Made by a program: the position numbers and the translations under genes. This document shows positions 35,611-47,545 of a stretch of DNA of 64,000 bases, one piece after another (the stretch's first letter is position 1; every line of letters starts with the position of its first letter). The DNA comes from Arachis hypogaea (taxonomy: Eukaryota > Streptophyta > Magnoliopsida > Fabales > Fabaceae). The stretch spans positions 11,524,810-11,588,809 of the forward strand of contig NC_092051.1 in assembly GCF_003086295.3 (NCBI RefSeq), in the 5' to 3' direction. A model generated the notes under the pieces. The model did not search any database. It worked only from the letters and a program-made list of their open reading frames with translations, and was not told the DNA's origin.

Positions 35611-35693
35611 ATACAACAATCTGAGCATTCCTCACTACTCTTTTCTTCATTCTCTTGTTTATAGCACCATACCATATACAAAAGAAAAAAAAA

Positions 35694-36350
35694 ATGGTCA
35701 TAATATCACGCCTTATGTTACCCCATGCATTATTATTATTGTTCCTTTCATCATTCCTAGCAAGCAGTGGCCAAATGGTGGTTGCAAAAGGGAACAAAAA
35801 TGGTTATGTTAGAGAAGCTTGCAGTGTAACAAGGTACCAAGACTTGTGTGTTCATTCACTAGCACAATTCTCCAACACTGCGGGAACAAGTCCTAGCAAA
35901 TGGGCACGTGCTGGGGTATCAGTGACAATAGGCGAGGTAAAGAAAGTTCGAGCATACTTGGCACAGTTGAAAAGAAACGGAGGATTCATAGGAAGAAACA
36001 GAGCTGCACTTTCAGATTGTGCTGAGGTTTTTGATGATGCACTTGATGAGCTTCATAGATCACTTGATGTGCTAAGAAAGCTTAGCAAAACCACGTTTAG
36101 CACACAAATGGGGGATCTTAATACGTGGATTAGCGCCGCGCTAACCGATGAAGACACTTGCCTTGATGGATTTTCATTTCAAGTCCAAGATGATAATAAT
36201 AATAATAATCATAACAATAATAAGAAGAAGCAGATCAAGTTGCTGCAGAGGAGGGTCCAGAATGTTTCTTACATAACCAGCAATGCTCTAGCTCTTGTTA
36301 ACAAGCTTGCTACCACAGGTATTGGAAGCTTTGAACAAGACAAGTCCTGA
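35694..36350 (+). CDS. Plant invertase/pectin methylesterase inhibitor (PMEI-domain) protein
   Basis: 218 residues, intronless, a usual length for the family (PF04043). It begins at the first ATG after the TATA box and an A-rich leader. Residues 1-25 form a secretion signal (a hydrophobic stretch ALLLLFLSSFLA), so the protein should go to the cell wall. The four conserved cysteines are present: C43 and C52 in the first helical hairpin and C109 and C156 in the core, expected to form two disulfides. The family folds as a four-helix bundle and inhibits either pectin methylesterase or acid invertase, controlling wall stiffness or sucrose cleavage; the sequence alone does not tell which. Residues 167-180 are an Asn-rich tract encoded by an AAT microsatellite between the last helices. 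It stands alone among repeats and is the only intact host gene in view. Confidence 0.93.
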   Translation: MVIISRLMLPHALLLLFLSSFLASSGQMVVAKGNKNGYVREACSVTRYQDLCVHSLAQFSNTAGTSPSKWARAGVSVTIGEVKKVRAYLAQLKRNGGFIGRNRAALSDCAEVFDDALDELHRSLDVLRKLSKTTFSTQMGDLNTWISAALTDEDTCLDGFSFQVQDDNNNNNHNNNKKKQIKLLQRRVQNVSYITSNALALVNKLATTGIGSFEQDKS

Positions 36351-37544
36351 ATTGGGTAACAGATACTTGTGCTACATGTGTAATATATATACATATACTT
36401 TTTCTTTATTTTTCTTTGGTTTTTGTCTATATCAAATGGGAACTATAAGAAGAAATAAAGCATAATGTTCTGTTAGCAAAGGTGTTACAGTATATGTTTG
36501 AATACTTATTAGTAATTAAGGTTTCAGCAAGAAATATGAATTAGGTGTTGCTTGCTTGTGTAAATATGATCATGATATGAAATTTATCCCACAAGCTGTA
36601 AAAATAGTTGAAGATCTTTTACTTAGTAATTCTGTCTTGTGAATTTGTGAATGATTTGACTACTGACTATATGCAACTATGGTATGTTGTTTGTTCTGTT
36701 GCTCAAAATGACTCATAAATGGTACTCCTTCTCTCTGTTCTTTTTTTTTTCTTCTCATCTACCAATGTCACTTTTAATATTAATGTAGAATTAATATGAT
36801 ATGAGCAACGATTTAAATATGATGCTTTTGAATTTAAAATGAGTGTCATATTCTAAGATCTTTGATAAGGCAGCTAGAAACTCTCATTAACTCTTGGCCG
36901 ATGCCTTTGGTGTTGTAATTAAGTGGTCAAACACTCAAACCTTTTAATGTTTTCGGTAATGACTAATGAAATCTTGGACAATCTACTGTAAAGAGGATCA
37001 ACCACTAAGACCATCCCACCCAAAACAAGTCAAAACAATTCATTATATATAACTTAGTAGTACCTACTAAAGCACAGTACACACCATACCCTAATACACA
37101 TTTGAAACAAAATATCATTCATAACCTTTTTTTGTTTTGAAAAGAAATGTTTATTTACAGTTTAGATTTCCATTTATGTTGAGCAATATGTATTAAATTC
37201 TTAAATTTAAATTTTAGTGGCAATACTTTTTTTTTTCTTTTGGTTGTCTGAAAGAAAGGAACAAGGCAAAAGGGCCAGAAAAAACATAGCAGATTCTCAA
37301 GCAAAGTGATTCCATTATTTAAAAATGATTTTTACGTTTAAAATAACATAATTGTTTTTTTTTTTCCCTTTAAAACACTATTAGAAAATCTCTGAAACCT
37401 TATGACAAAGTGATCATATATGAATTATAAGTAGCCATTAGGATCGAATCAATACTTAGAAGTTTTAGTAGTATGCAAGAAATTTTAGAGATGAATTAAT
37501 GACTTAGCAGATATTACCGTGTTTGTTCAATCGCTTTTTTGTTA
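36351..37544. other. 3' region of the PMEI gene and intergenic DNA
   Basis: AAATAAAGC near 36455 is a plausible polyadenylation signal about 105 bases after the stop. The rest is AT-rich with no gene. Confidence 0.5.
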
Positions 37545-38420
37545 TTTTTAAGGTTAAGTACTGAAATCGTCTCTAAGGTCTGGGGTGAAAATCAAAATCG
37601 TCCCGACCTTTTTTTGTTATTAAAATCATCCTCAACGTTACAAAACGTTATAAAATCGTCCTTTTTATTTTATTTTACCAAATTACCCTTATCAATTAAT
37701 AAAAATAATATTAAAAAATAAAAAAAACCCTCCCCCTCCACCTGCACCCCCACTTCCTTATCTCTTCCCTTTCTTCTCTCCAACTACTGCCATTAACTTC
37801 CAACAACCCGTCTCTTCTTCTTCGTCTTCTTTAGGTACTCTCAGCTTCCAGAACATGCTGCAGCAAGTACCACCTCCAAACTACCCTTCTCATCAACATC
37901 ATCATGCTGTTTTTGTTGCCATCCAAGTGGGACTGAGGCAACAAGCGCATCTTAACAACAACGTGAACAACAAAAACAGGTTGATGAGTAGCAGTAGTAA
38001 TGATTCATCAAGGGAGGAATGGGTCCAGAGAAGAAGTGATGGTCAAAGAGAACCAATGAACTTAACCCCTTAATTGCCCAAAAATTCAGTAACCATACAA
38101 AGAAACAAATAAAAAAGCCAAAATTGATTATCAACTAATTATAAAAACAAACAAACAAGAAGAAGAGAACAAACTTCTCAATTGCTTGAAACTGCGATTG
38201 AGTTGTGCCTGATTGATCTGGAGCATCTTGTCACGAGCAAATTAAGAAAAATAGAATTAGAGGCTGACCAAGCAATGAGGGGCAAACTTGGCACTGAATA
38301 CAAGATAAATTCTGTTATGCAAAAGGGACACTTGGCAGCAAATACGGTTGAGCAGCTGAGGAGAGGCAGCAGAAAGAAATGCTCTAATGCTCGGCTGCGT
38401 GACTATGTTTGTTAGGCAAC
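37545..38420 (+). other. Repeat end followed by gene-like fragments
   Basis: 37555-37690 carries the words AAAATCGTCC repeated several times, typical of a dispersed repeat. 37740-38415 has exon-like composition. A 78-codon frame at 38182-38415 contains IELCLIDLEHLVTSKLRKIE, which is helical and non-repetitive, but I do not recognise it. An AG/GTACTC donor-like site occurs at 37834. It may be a captured gene piece; function cannot be given. Confidence 0.3.
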
Positions 38421-41400
38421 TTTTGGTAATTCAAATTCTCTCTCCTTCTATCATCTCTGTTCCTCCTCTGACAATATTCTTTCTTTCTTCCCTTACCTGC
38501 ATTCTCTAATCCTATCTTCCTCACTCAGGTACAAATTGCACACGGTTGAAGACACTGATTCGAGCATCATCACTCCCCTTTATTATTCTTGCTCCTTACT
38601 TACTTATACTTTCCTTTCATAGACTTTTGTACTCGGTCTGCACTATTTCATTGGTTTTTATACCTGTTTGTTCAGTTGTGTTTTTTTATTATTTTTATAA
38701 AATTAATTGTATTTATTTTTTAGTATATTATTCATCCTTTAATTTGTTAATTAAGTTTTTCATCATTTTAATATTATTGTGACCTTATTTATATTATTAT
38801 TTTTTTAAATAAAATACTAAAAAATTAAAGACTTTTAAATATTAAATTATAAAAATTCACAATAAACATATATCTATTTTATTAAAAATAAATAGTTCAA
38901 AAATTAATAGTTATAATATTATTTTAATAAAAAAATAAATATAAAGCAAAATACATATTAGTTATTTACAAAAAAATAAATTATACTTAAATATTATAGA
39001 TATTTATCTTTATCTTTATCTTTTAAAAATGTTAGATCAAAATATAGATCTAAATTTAAAAATTTTTTCATTGTCCTACAAATAGTGAAAAAGTAAAAAA
39101 ATAAATTAGTTTTTTTTTTATGATTATTCATGCCGTATAAAATAAATAATAATTATTTTTATTGTCTTAACAATATATAATTGGATATATATATAAAATT
39201 ATTTTTATATATAGAATTTATGAATGGTTAAATTTTAAAAAATTACGAAAAAGATGAGATTTTAACATTTATAAATATTTTAAAAATAAAAAATTTAAAT
39301 TGTTTAATAAGTATTTTTAAGACACTATTAAGTTTTAAGTAATATTTATAAAATAATATTACTAATAACTATTTCCTTTCTTTCGATCTCCCAAACTACT
39401 CTCTTATTTTTTATTATTTTTAATTCTATTATATTTATTATTAGATTTGAGTTCAAATTTTAAAGAAAATGTACATTTAATGTTTATCGTTGATATTTTA
39501 TGTTAGATTTATCTTTTTTATTCTAGTCCTAATCTAATCTGTTAGGTTGATATATCATTATACATACAAATCTGAATAGGTATGTTATATGTAACAAATT
39601 TTGTCACAAAAAATAATACTTTTTATTCTAATATTGTTGTCTATTTCAAAATTTTTTCTTTTTTATTTATTTTTGTTGACATCATATATAATATAAGTGT
39701 CGACTATGCTATTATCATTTACATTCAAGTAGTTAAAAAAAAATAGAGTGAACTATTAAAATAGTATTCGAAATTTTGCATCGCTGACAAAATAAACCTC
39801 AAAAGATGCTAACGATAAATAAATAATGCTGACTATGGGTAGGGCAAGGTAGAATAGGGTAGAGTTTAGACTCTATCCTAACCCTACCTGCATTTTAAAA
39901 TTCTCAATCCTACACTACTCAACCCTACCAACCATACCAGTAAGAAAATCAATTTTTTTAAGCAAATATCAAATTCAATTATTTCATATTTCATACATAT
40001 TAATAAAATAGAAAATAAAAAATTAAGTTCAAATTAAAATTAAAAACAATAAAATCTTTGAAAAATCAAACATAAAATTACAAATAACATGATCATTAAG
40101 TTCTTAATAAAATTAAAATAACACAAACAAAGATAAATATCTTATCACTCTTCTTTTAACTCCAAATTTTTACAGCATTACTCTTTAAATAACAAACATA
40201 CTAAATTAATAATTTAAATAATTAGCTTAATAGTTGATTTGAGTTTTTACAAAAAGGAAGTCGTGGGTTCAATACCCACTTTGGTTGATTTAGCCAACCC
40301 TATCCGATCAGGTTGGGTCGAATTTGGTACTCGTAGATAAGATACATGTTGCCAACCCTACAAATAAGGCCAAAAAATTTAAAAACACGACCAATTTTTA
40401 CAATTATTATTAGAAAAAAATCTTTTCATCCTTGAATTTTGGTAATTTTTTATTAAGTGAATTTTTTTTAAAAAAAATCAATATCAATGATCAGATTTTT
40501 TTGAAAAATAAAAAGAAAATATAGAGATCAAATTTTGTTTCGAATTTTTGTGCACATTCTAAATATTTATTCAAATGCTACCACAAAAATTTAGAAAATA
40601 TATTTTTTTGTTATTTATAAAACTTATGATATTTATTAGTTCTTTTTGTCGTATTTTTAAATCATTTAGAAACTATTTTGTCGATAACATCTTTTAGGAA
40701 TCTATTTGTCAGCTACTAAATTTTTCGGATACCAAATTAGTAATTAATCCTAAATTTTATAAGTAATGACATCATGTATAAGTAATAACGTCATGATATA
40801 TAAAATATGATAAATATTTTTAATAAATTATTTTTCTATTAGCTACTATGTTCTTGTATTTTTTTATTTGTAATTAAGAAAATAATATAAAATAAACTGT
40901 AAAAACTTTCTTAGTAATTCTTAATTTTTAAAATATTCATTGATTTAAAAAAATTCTTTTTAAACAAACTTAAATTTTTTATATAATTCTTAATTTTTAT
41001 TTGTATTTATTTTAAAAAAAGTTCACTGTTAAATTCTTTTCCTACCAAAAAAAAACTTTTATTCTCTTCTTTGATTTTGTATTAATACGATTTAATATTA
41101 TGTGTAAATGGTCAAATAGGTCAGATACACATATAAATTTTTGTCCGTTGTCTAAATTTATTAAATATTAAATAAAATAAAATATTATTATTTTTAGCAT
41201 AAATTGAATAAAAAAATAACTTTTAAAATAAAAAATTTAAAATTTTAAAAATAAACAAATAAATATTTATCTATTTAATATATTAATAATATTTTTTTTT
41301 CTTGAAGTTACACGTTAGGCAAACTTATTATCTGCAAATATATTAATTTTGTAGGATGATAAATTAAAGACTATAACATTACTTGATGAAGATAAAGCTT

Positions 41401-42067
41401 AAAAGTAATACCGGCCTCGGATAGTTTCTTCTTTGCTCTTAGCTCCTCATGAGTATTATAGGCATTTGATATTCTCATTAATTATAGTAAGGAGAGAATG
41501 GTGAGAATGGTGTTTGCAGTGACAAAAAGAGGCTCTTTTTAGATTCTATAACAAAAGAATAGTAAAAAATTGGAGCAAACACTATGCGAGAGAAAAATTC
41601 TAAAAGAAAAAAAATAGTTAAAGATAAAATCACATGCTTTTATTATTAATTTATTATCATCATATATATATATAAAGAAAATTTATAGCGTACAGAGGTT
41701 AACATGTAAAGAAATAAAGATATTCGCTTTAGTTAAAGGGTTTGTTGACAAGTGGCATCAAACTTGTTGCAAAGGGGCAGCTTGGCAGAGATGTCTGATG
41801 CATTGTTGGGACTGAGCTTTCATGGAACCGTGCTAAGTGGTGAGGAGTTGTAAAGGTCATAATGAACTTTGGTAGTAGGTTCAGTTATGCTGTATGAATA
41901 GAGCATAGAGATTGGGCTGTGTGCAGGGCTTGTTAACAGGTTTAGAAAAGAAGTGTTTTAAGATTTTTTATTCCAAAAAGAAGAGTTTTAGGCTTTTAAC
42001 ATTTGAAAGGATACAAGATATAACAGACATGGTAGTTAAGTATGGAAAAACATGATCCTACCAAAAT
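38421..42067. other. Long AT-rich region without a gene
   Basis: No coding frame of note. 39835-40370 begins and ends with opposite GTAGGG-type words (GGGTAGGGCAAGG and CCAACCCTAC) and may be an old hAT-like element, but no TSD could be matched. 41640-41690 shares words (ATTATTAATTTATTATCATCAT) with 52585-52615 and 52890-52915. Confidence 0.45.
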
Positions 42068-42564
42068 TAGGGCCGTCAAAATGGGCTAAACTTATCGGGT
42101 CAGTCCGTTTATCCATTTAAATGTGTGGATTTTACCTCTAAAATTAAGCCCATTTAAATTTTGGGTTAAACGGGCTGAATCTGATTAACCCGAAAAAAAT
42201 AACGGGTTAAACGGGCTAGCCCCGCGGGCTAAACGGGTGGTCCATTTAATTTTTTTTACATTTTTAGCACTTTTAGCCGATATGTCTTCTGATCCGACAT
42301 GAAAATCCGACCCATCAATTAAAAAATTATTATTTTAAAAAGTTTTTGACCTAAAAATGGTATTTTTTGTTAAAATATTTTTTAAAAAATAAAATTAAAT
42401 GATAAACGAGTTGGTCCGTTTAATCCATTGGGCTGACCATAAATGATCCGGACTAGAAAATTCTGACCCACGAATAAAGCGGGTTTAAACGGGTCAGCCC
42501 ATTTAACCCACGGATTTAACGGACCGGGTCTAAGTGGGCTGGACTAGCCCGTTTGACAGCCCTA
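42068..42564. mobile_element. hAT-type non-autonomous element 1
   Basis: 497 bp with a perfect 8 bp TSD, ACCAAAAT, at 42060-42067 and 42565-42572. The ends are TAGGGCCGTCAAAATGGGCT and, reversed, TAGGGCTGTCAAACGGGCTA. It is rich in GGGCTAAACGGGT-type subterminal repeats. An 8 bp TSD and TA-starting ends fit hAT. No transposase is present. Confidence 0.9.
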
Positions 42565-42780
42565 ACCAAAATAGAAGCCATGAGAATACTAAGCTTAATT
42601 TTGATTGTATTCTTCTTGGTGTAGGTAATTTTGTTTAGCAATGATGCTTTAAATGGAGAGAAATACTATTTATAAATAAGGATAAAGTATTATAAAATAT
42701 ATATTAAAATTTAATTTAACTTTTTTATTTTGTAATAAAAAATATTTTTTTGTTTTATTTTGTATAAATTAATTATTATT

Positions 42781-43135
42781 ATTCATACCCTAACCCAAAT
42801 GCTTAAAGCCAGTCCGCTAAAGAATGAAGGCTCCAATCCAAGAGAGGGTTGGTCTTCACATTTACCCAACCTCTTTAAAGAAGTCGGACATCATCACGGA
42901 AGTCTAGCTCTATTTGCCCAAAGCAAGTAACTGCCTCCGTGAATCTCTCCCCTCCGTCTAGAAGAGTAATTTCAACAAGCTCCCAAGATAACGAGAACAG
43001 TTACCCACCAATAAAGATGGAACTACTCCGATAAAGGTGGTTAATACTCTACTATAAATACTTTGACACCCGTCAGGTATAATTTATGTTCTAATCTACT
43101 AAAAACCTGCCTAAGGTCATTGCTAACTTAAGTGT
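42781..43135 (+). repeat. LTR fragment of the second Tat family
   Basis: Homologous to 62028-62370 throughout (TTCATACCC, AAAGCCAG, CTCTACTATAAATA, TCTACTAAAAAC, TTGCTAAC). It carries a TATA box, CTATAAATA. It ends within the sequence TTAAGTGT, where such LTRs normally continue, so it is a truncated solo piece. Confidence 0.8.
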
Positions 43136-43699
43136 AAGAACCGAGAATAATTAATCATCTAATTAAATAATTAATATTGCCCAAAATAGGATCCAAAAAT
43201 TTAGAAAGAGAATTAGAGGATTTAAATATGATTTTTGGACTCAATAGGGCCCCGGTTTGTTTTCTTCCTTCTTATGAATGGTGTGCGAAATATACAATAA
43301 CGGTTTCTAGAAGGAGCAAACGTTTTAGCTCAATCGAAGGGCGGTCACAAGCAATTCATCTGAGTTTTGTTGATTGTTCTTGGTGATTAGGGTTACGGAT
43401 TTAAGGTCTCTTGTAATTGAAAATAAATTTGGGAATTACTGATTATTGTAATTGGATCTGCCTTTTGCTAATTGAAGAAGAATAGTTTTGGTTCTAAGTT
43501 TTGTGGATGCTTATGAATTCTGACGACGATGATGATTTTCTTGTTTCTTATTAAACACAATGGTTTTGGGGATGCATTGTTGTTTTGGTTTTGAACTGTG
43601 TGTAGTTGTTGTTGTAGGTTAGATATTTTTTCTGATAAGGGAACAGATGGTGATCAGGTGATAGTCAGTGGGGTGATGCGGATGGTGATGGGGTGGGGT
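43136..43699. other. No recognised gene
   Basis: A short plus-strand frame at 43177-43386 has no recognisable motif. The region is flanked by an LTR fragment and a hAT-type element. Confidence 0.4.
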
Positions 43700-44216
43700 T
43701 AGGGGTGGAAAAAGGCCAGGCGGCCTGCCAGGGGCCTGTAGCCTGGCCTGTGTTTGGCCTGGTCTGGCCTGGCCTGTTATAAAATAGGCACAGGCCCAGA
43801 CTCTTTTAAAAGCCTTAATACGTTAATAGGCCAGGCCCAGGCTCGCTAATTAGTCTTATTGGCCTGTCAGGCCTGCCTGGGCCTGTTAAAATATAATTAA
43901 ATATATAAATAATTATTTATTATAACAAAATTATGAGATATTTTAAATCTATTATATTTTATTATAAATATTTTTGTATATTTTAAATACATTAAAAGTT
44001 TAAAATTTTTTTAAATAATATTTTTATTTTTGTAAAAAAAATATATCAGGCCTTTTAACAGGCTTCAGGCCAGGCCAGGCTGAATAACAGGCCAGGCTTA
44101 GTACCTTATAAAGAGCCTATAACAGGTTGCAGGCCAGGCTCAGGCCAATTAACTGTATGACAGGCCAGGCCTGTTAAGAGCAAAGCCTGGCCTGGCCTGG
44201 CCTGTTTCCACCTCTA
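43700..44216. mobile_element. hAT-type non-autonomous element 2
   Basis: 517 bp with a perfect 8 bp TSD, GGTGGGGT, at 43692-43699 and 44217-44224. Ends: TAGGGGTGGAAAAAGGCC and, reversed, TAGAGGTGGAAACAGGCC. Subterminal regions are crowded with GGCCTGGCC words on both sides, typical of transposase-binding repeats in hAT elements. Confidence 0.9.
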
Positions 44217-45288
44217 GGTGGGGTGATACTCAGCCGCCTAGGAATACAGAAGGCTTTGGTTGAAGAAGATCGAAAGAACCACAAGATCCAAACTCTTCCC
44301 ATCATGATTCATGTTTATGAATTCAGGTACGCTTCCGCATTCAAGTATTTTATTTCTTAATGATTTAACATGGATAATCTTTGGATTAAGGAATTTTGAA
44401 AAGATTCCAACATCTTTGACTTAATTTACCTCACGCGCTTCTTCTTCTTCTTCTCCTTCTTCTTTTTCTTCTTCTTCTGCTTTGCCACCCCTGATACTTC
44501 GTTATCGTCGACACGAACACCGTCATCTCCTCCTCCTCTTCCTCTTCCTCTTTCTTTTTTCATTGGAATTTCTTCTCCTTCCTTTTCTTCCTTCTCCATC
44601 ATCTTCATCCTCCTTCCTTTTCCTCATTCTCCTCCATCATCTTCATCATTATGATAATTATCGTTATAGTCATCGTAGTCTTCTTCTTATACGTATCGTC
44701 GTTATCGTTGTCGTCATTATTGTTATCGTTATTGTAGAATTTTTGCCATATTGATGACATTGCTTGATTCAAAATTGATTTGGATGTGTTTTCATTGATA
44801 ATCAGTCATTTTTGCGGATGAAATCTTTTGGCATTCCTTGTGTTCACATAATATGTGTCTTGGTGTATCTAAGCATCATCTTTATCCCTACTAAGCTAAT
44901 AGTTGAAAGGTGGACCTATTGATAGTAAGACATATAGCACATGCATGAGTGGAAATTAGGGTAGTCTAAATAGACATTGCATGAAATGTAAGATCTCGGA
45001 TTATTTTTGAAAATTAAATAGTAAGTTATTTATAATTTATTATATTTGTTGATAATTTTATTTAAAGAATTTTTTTTATTTATCTCTAATTTTAAATTAG
45101 AGTACTTAATTAAAAATAATCTATAGGTTAAAAAATAAATAATATTCTTAAAGTTAATTATATTGAATTAAATTTAATTTTAAGTTAATCTTCTACTCGA
45201 ACCCTAATTTTACCTAACCTAACCCTAATACCCTCTCACCCTTCCTTTTCACCAGTCAGCCGCCGAAGCCCTCACCCTCACCAACAGA
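44217..45288. repeat. Compound microsatellites and AT-rich DNA
   Basis: 44435-44650 is CT-rich (CTT, TCC and CTTTTC units) and 44650-44740 is built of GTTATCGTT/ATCGTC-type triplets. The frames that appear here are by-products of these repeats. The remainder is AT-rich. Confidence 0.75.
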
Positions 45289-45965
45289 TAGGGGTGTTTG
45301 CGGTGCGGTTTGGTTTGGTTTTTGAGGGAAAAGCCATCCGATCCGATCGTCTAATTAAAGTGCGGTTCGATTTTTTTGTCAAGGTCATCCGAACCAAACC
45401 AAACCAATTAAAATCGGTTTGGTTTGGTTTGGTTTGTTCGGTTTTTCAATCAAATCAAAAAAATTCTACCATACTATTATGCAAAGTCGTAACATTGAAA
45501 TTGACAAACCGAAATACACAATAGCTAACAAAGTCTTGATCTAACGAAATTTAACGACAACATAATTCAAATATGACAATTAAAGAAGTTCAATAGTTCA
45601 ACAGTCAACACAACTGAAAATAAAAATAAATTGTCATTAATCTGATAGCAAAGTTATGGTGTCTTCTCCAACAAAATAGCTAAACTTCTTAATGCACACC
45701 AACTTGAAATAAAAAAAAAAAACAGTTACATAATAAGAACAACAACAACAATAATAATTATAATAATAATAATAATATAAGGAGAACAATTCCTACCATA
45801 ACAAGATGTACTCAATCAGACTCAACACCATAATCTTCTTCATTGGGATCAGGAGTGGGTGCAACTTCTACAAAATATATAAATCAAGAAACAATCATAA
45901 CAAATAATATATATTAATAAAAATCAAATTAAAGTAAAGAAAATTATAAGTAGAAACTTAACCAT

Positions 45966-46393
45966 ACCTAATTCCAACTTCTCCAATTCCTCGATGAGTT
46001 CCTCAAGAACAAGTTTTGGAGAGTTTCGGAGCCAATTTTATGTACAAATTAACGCTTCAGCTGTCATCGGAATTAGAGAACTCCTATAATTATTCAACAC
46101 CCTTCCTCCAGTACTAAATGCCGATTCTGAAGCAACTGTGGAAACTGGTATGGCTAAGACGTCTCTTGCAATCTGCCCAAGAATTGGATATTTAGTGAAA
46201 TTCACTTTCCACCAATTTAGAATGTCGAATTGCACGCCACTCTTCTCTAATGCCTCCATAAGATATAACTCCACCTCATTCTTGTTAACACTCTCATTGA
46301 ATTGCATTTCCTTCTCAAATTCTATAGCAAAAGAAGTTTCATGTGCCTCAAGCTCGTGTGTGCTAATTTCAGGAGGATCTTGCCGAGTAGATC
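45966..46393 (-). pseudogene. hAT transposase C-terminal dimerisation domain
   Basis: The frame reads ELYLMEALEK, then FDILNWWKVNFTKYPILG, then STVASESAFSTGGRVL, the hallmark dimerisation region of plant Ac-like and RICESLEEPER-like hAT transposases (Dimer_Tnp_hAT). An in-frame TAA at 46038-46040 precedes about 24 more family-like residues (NWLRNSPKLVLEELIEELEK), ending at a donor-like site near 45966. Upstream of 46393 the frame runs into tandem repeats and the DDE core is absent. The open frame that starts at 46532 takes its first 46 residues from those repeats. Confidence 0.9.
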
Positions 46394-46404
46394 TTTGATA
46401 GTTA

Positions 46405-46860
46405 CCAACCAGCAGCAATCCAGCAATACCATAAACCAGCAGCAATCCAACAATACAATAAACCAGCAGCAATCCAGCAATACCAATTACCAAGTTATCA
46501 AAACTTAACAATAAATCAATAACCAGCATCAAGCAATAAACTGAAAAATAAATCTATAACCAGCAATCCAACAATACCAAATTATCAATAATAAACTGAA
46601 CAATACACTAATCTCAATACACTGAACAATAATTCAATAACCGGCAACTTAAACAGCAATAAACAGCAATCATATTGACTTGGAATGGTTCAAATTAAAC
46701 AGCAATAAATAGCAACCATAAACAGCAATAAACACTAAACAGCAACCACCAGTAAACAGCAAATAGTTTATATTGACTCGGACTCCATATTGACAGTAAA
46801 CAACCACCAATAAACAACCAGTAAACAGCAATAAACAACAAATTACCTGAATCGGTGGCT
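46405..46860. repeat. Degenerate tandem repeats inside hAT transposon 3
   Basis: Units of about 22-28 bases built of ACCAGCAGCAATCCAACAAT and AAACAGCAATAAACA variants run across the segment where the transposase core would be expected. Confidence 0.8.
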
Positions 46861-47545
46861 CGGGCTCCATGTTGACTTGGGAGGAAGGCTGACTGGGAGA
46901 CTCGGTTAGGGTTCTGCCGTGCTGGGAGTGAGTTGAACTGATGATAGTGGCGCTGAGTGGGAGAGCCCAGAAACATTGCTGGCGCTGGGTGGTGGCGTGT
47001 CAACGGCGACAGCGTGGTGCTGTGCGTGGGCAACAGCGTGGTGCTATGCGTGGGCGACGGCGTCGTGCTGTAGGTGGCGTCTCCGCGAAGAGGAAGGCTT
47101 CGGCGTGGTGCTGTGGTGGCGTCGTGCTTTGGGGATTTGGAGAAGAGAGAGCGAGAGCAACTGAGTAGTGAGTAGTAGAGACTAGAGAGTAGAGAGCGTA
47201 GCCGCAGGTTAGAGATTGGGGATTTGGGGGGTTAGGGTTAGGGACGGCTGGAGGGGGAGGCGCTCTCACACTCGCGCAGCAGGCATCAACTTTGTTCGTT
47301 TGGGGGGTGGCGGTCTAGGGAGGTGGGGTTAGGCATTTTTAGGGTTTTTTCCGAATCGGTTCGGTTCGGTTCGGTTAGGGTTTTCAGAGTCAAAATCGAA
47401 AACTGAACCGAACCGCACAAAAAAGCAGCAAAATAGGTTTTTTTTCGATTTTTTTGGTTTTCAATTAATTCAGTTATCAGTTTTTTCAGTTCGGTTCGTC
47501 GGTTTAGTTCGGTCCGGATCGATTTTGAACACCCCTACCAACAGA

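Larger units (their letters stand above)
45289..47537 (-). mobile_element. hAT transposon 3, internally deleted, with transposase remnant
   Basis: 2249 bp with perfect 8 bp TSD CCAACAGA at 45281-45288 and 47538-47545. The terminal inverted repeat is TAGGGGTGTT / AACACCCCTA. GGTTTGG and GGTTCGG words crowd the two ends. It retains the transposase C-terminal part on the minus strand (45966-46393) but no catalytic core. Confidence 0.95.

Noticed and set aside
40258..40300. GGGTTCAATACCC, like a tRNA T-loop
   Set aside because: No acceptor stem, D arm or anticodon arm can be folded around it. It is probably part of an old repeat.
39835..40370. Possible fifth hAT-type element bounded by GTAGGG words
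   Set aside because: The ends match poorly and no 8 bp duplication was found, so it is noted but not called.
44426..44754. Lys/Glu-rich and Leu/Phe-rich frames
   Set aside because: Products of compound CTT/TCC microsatellites.
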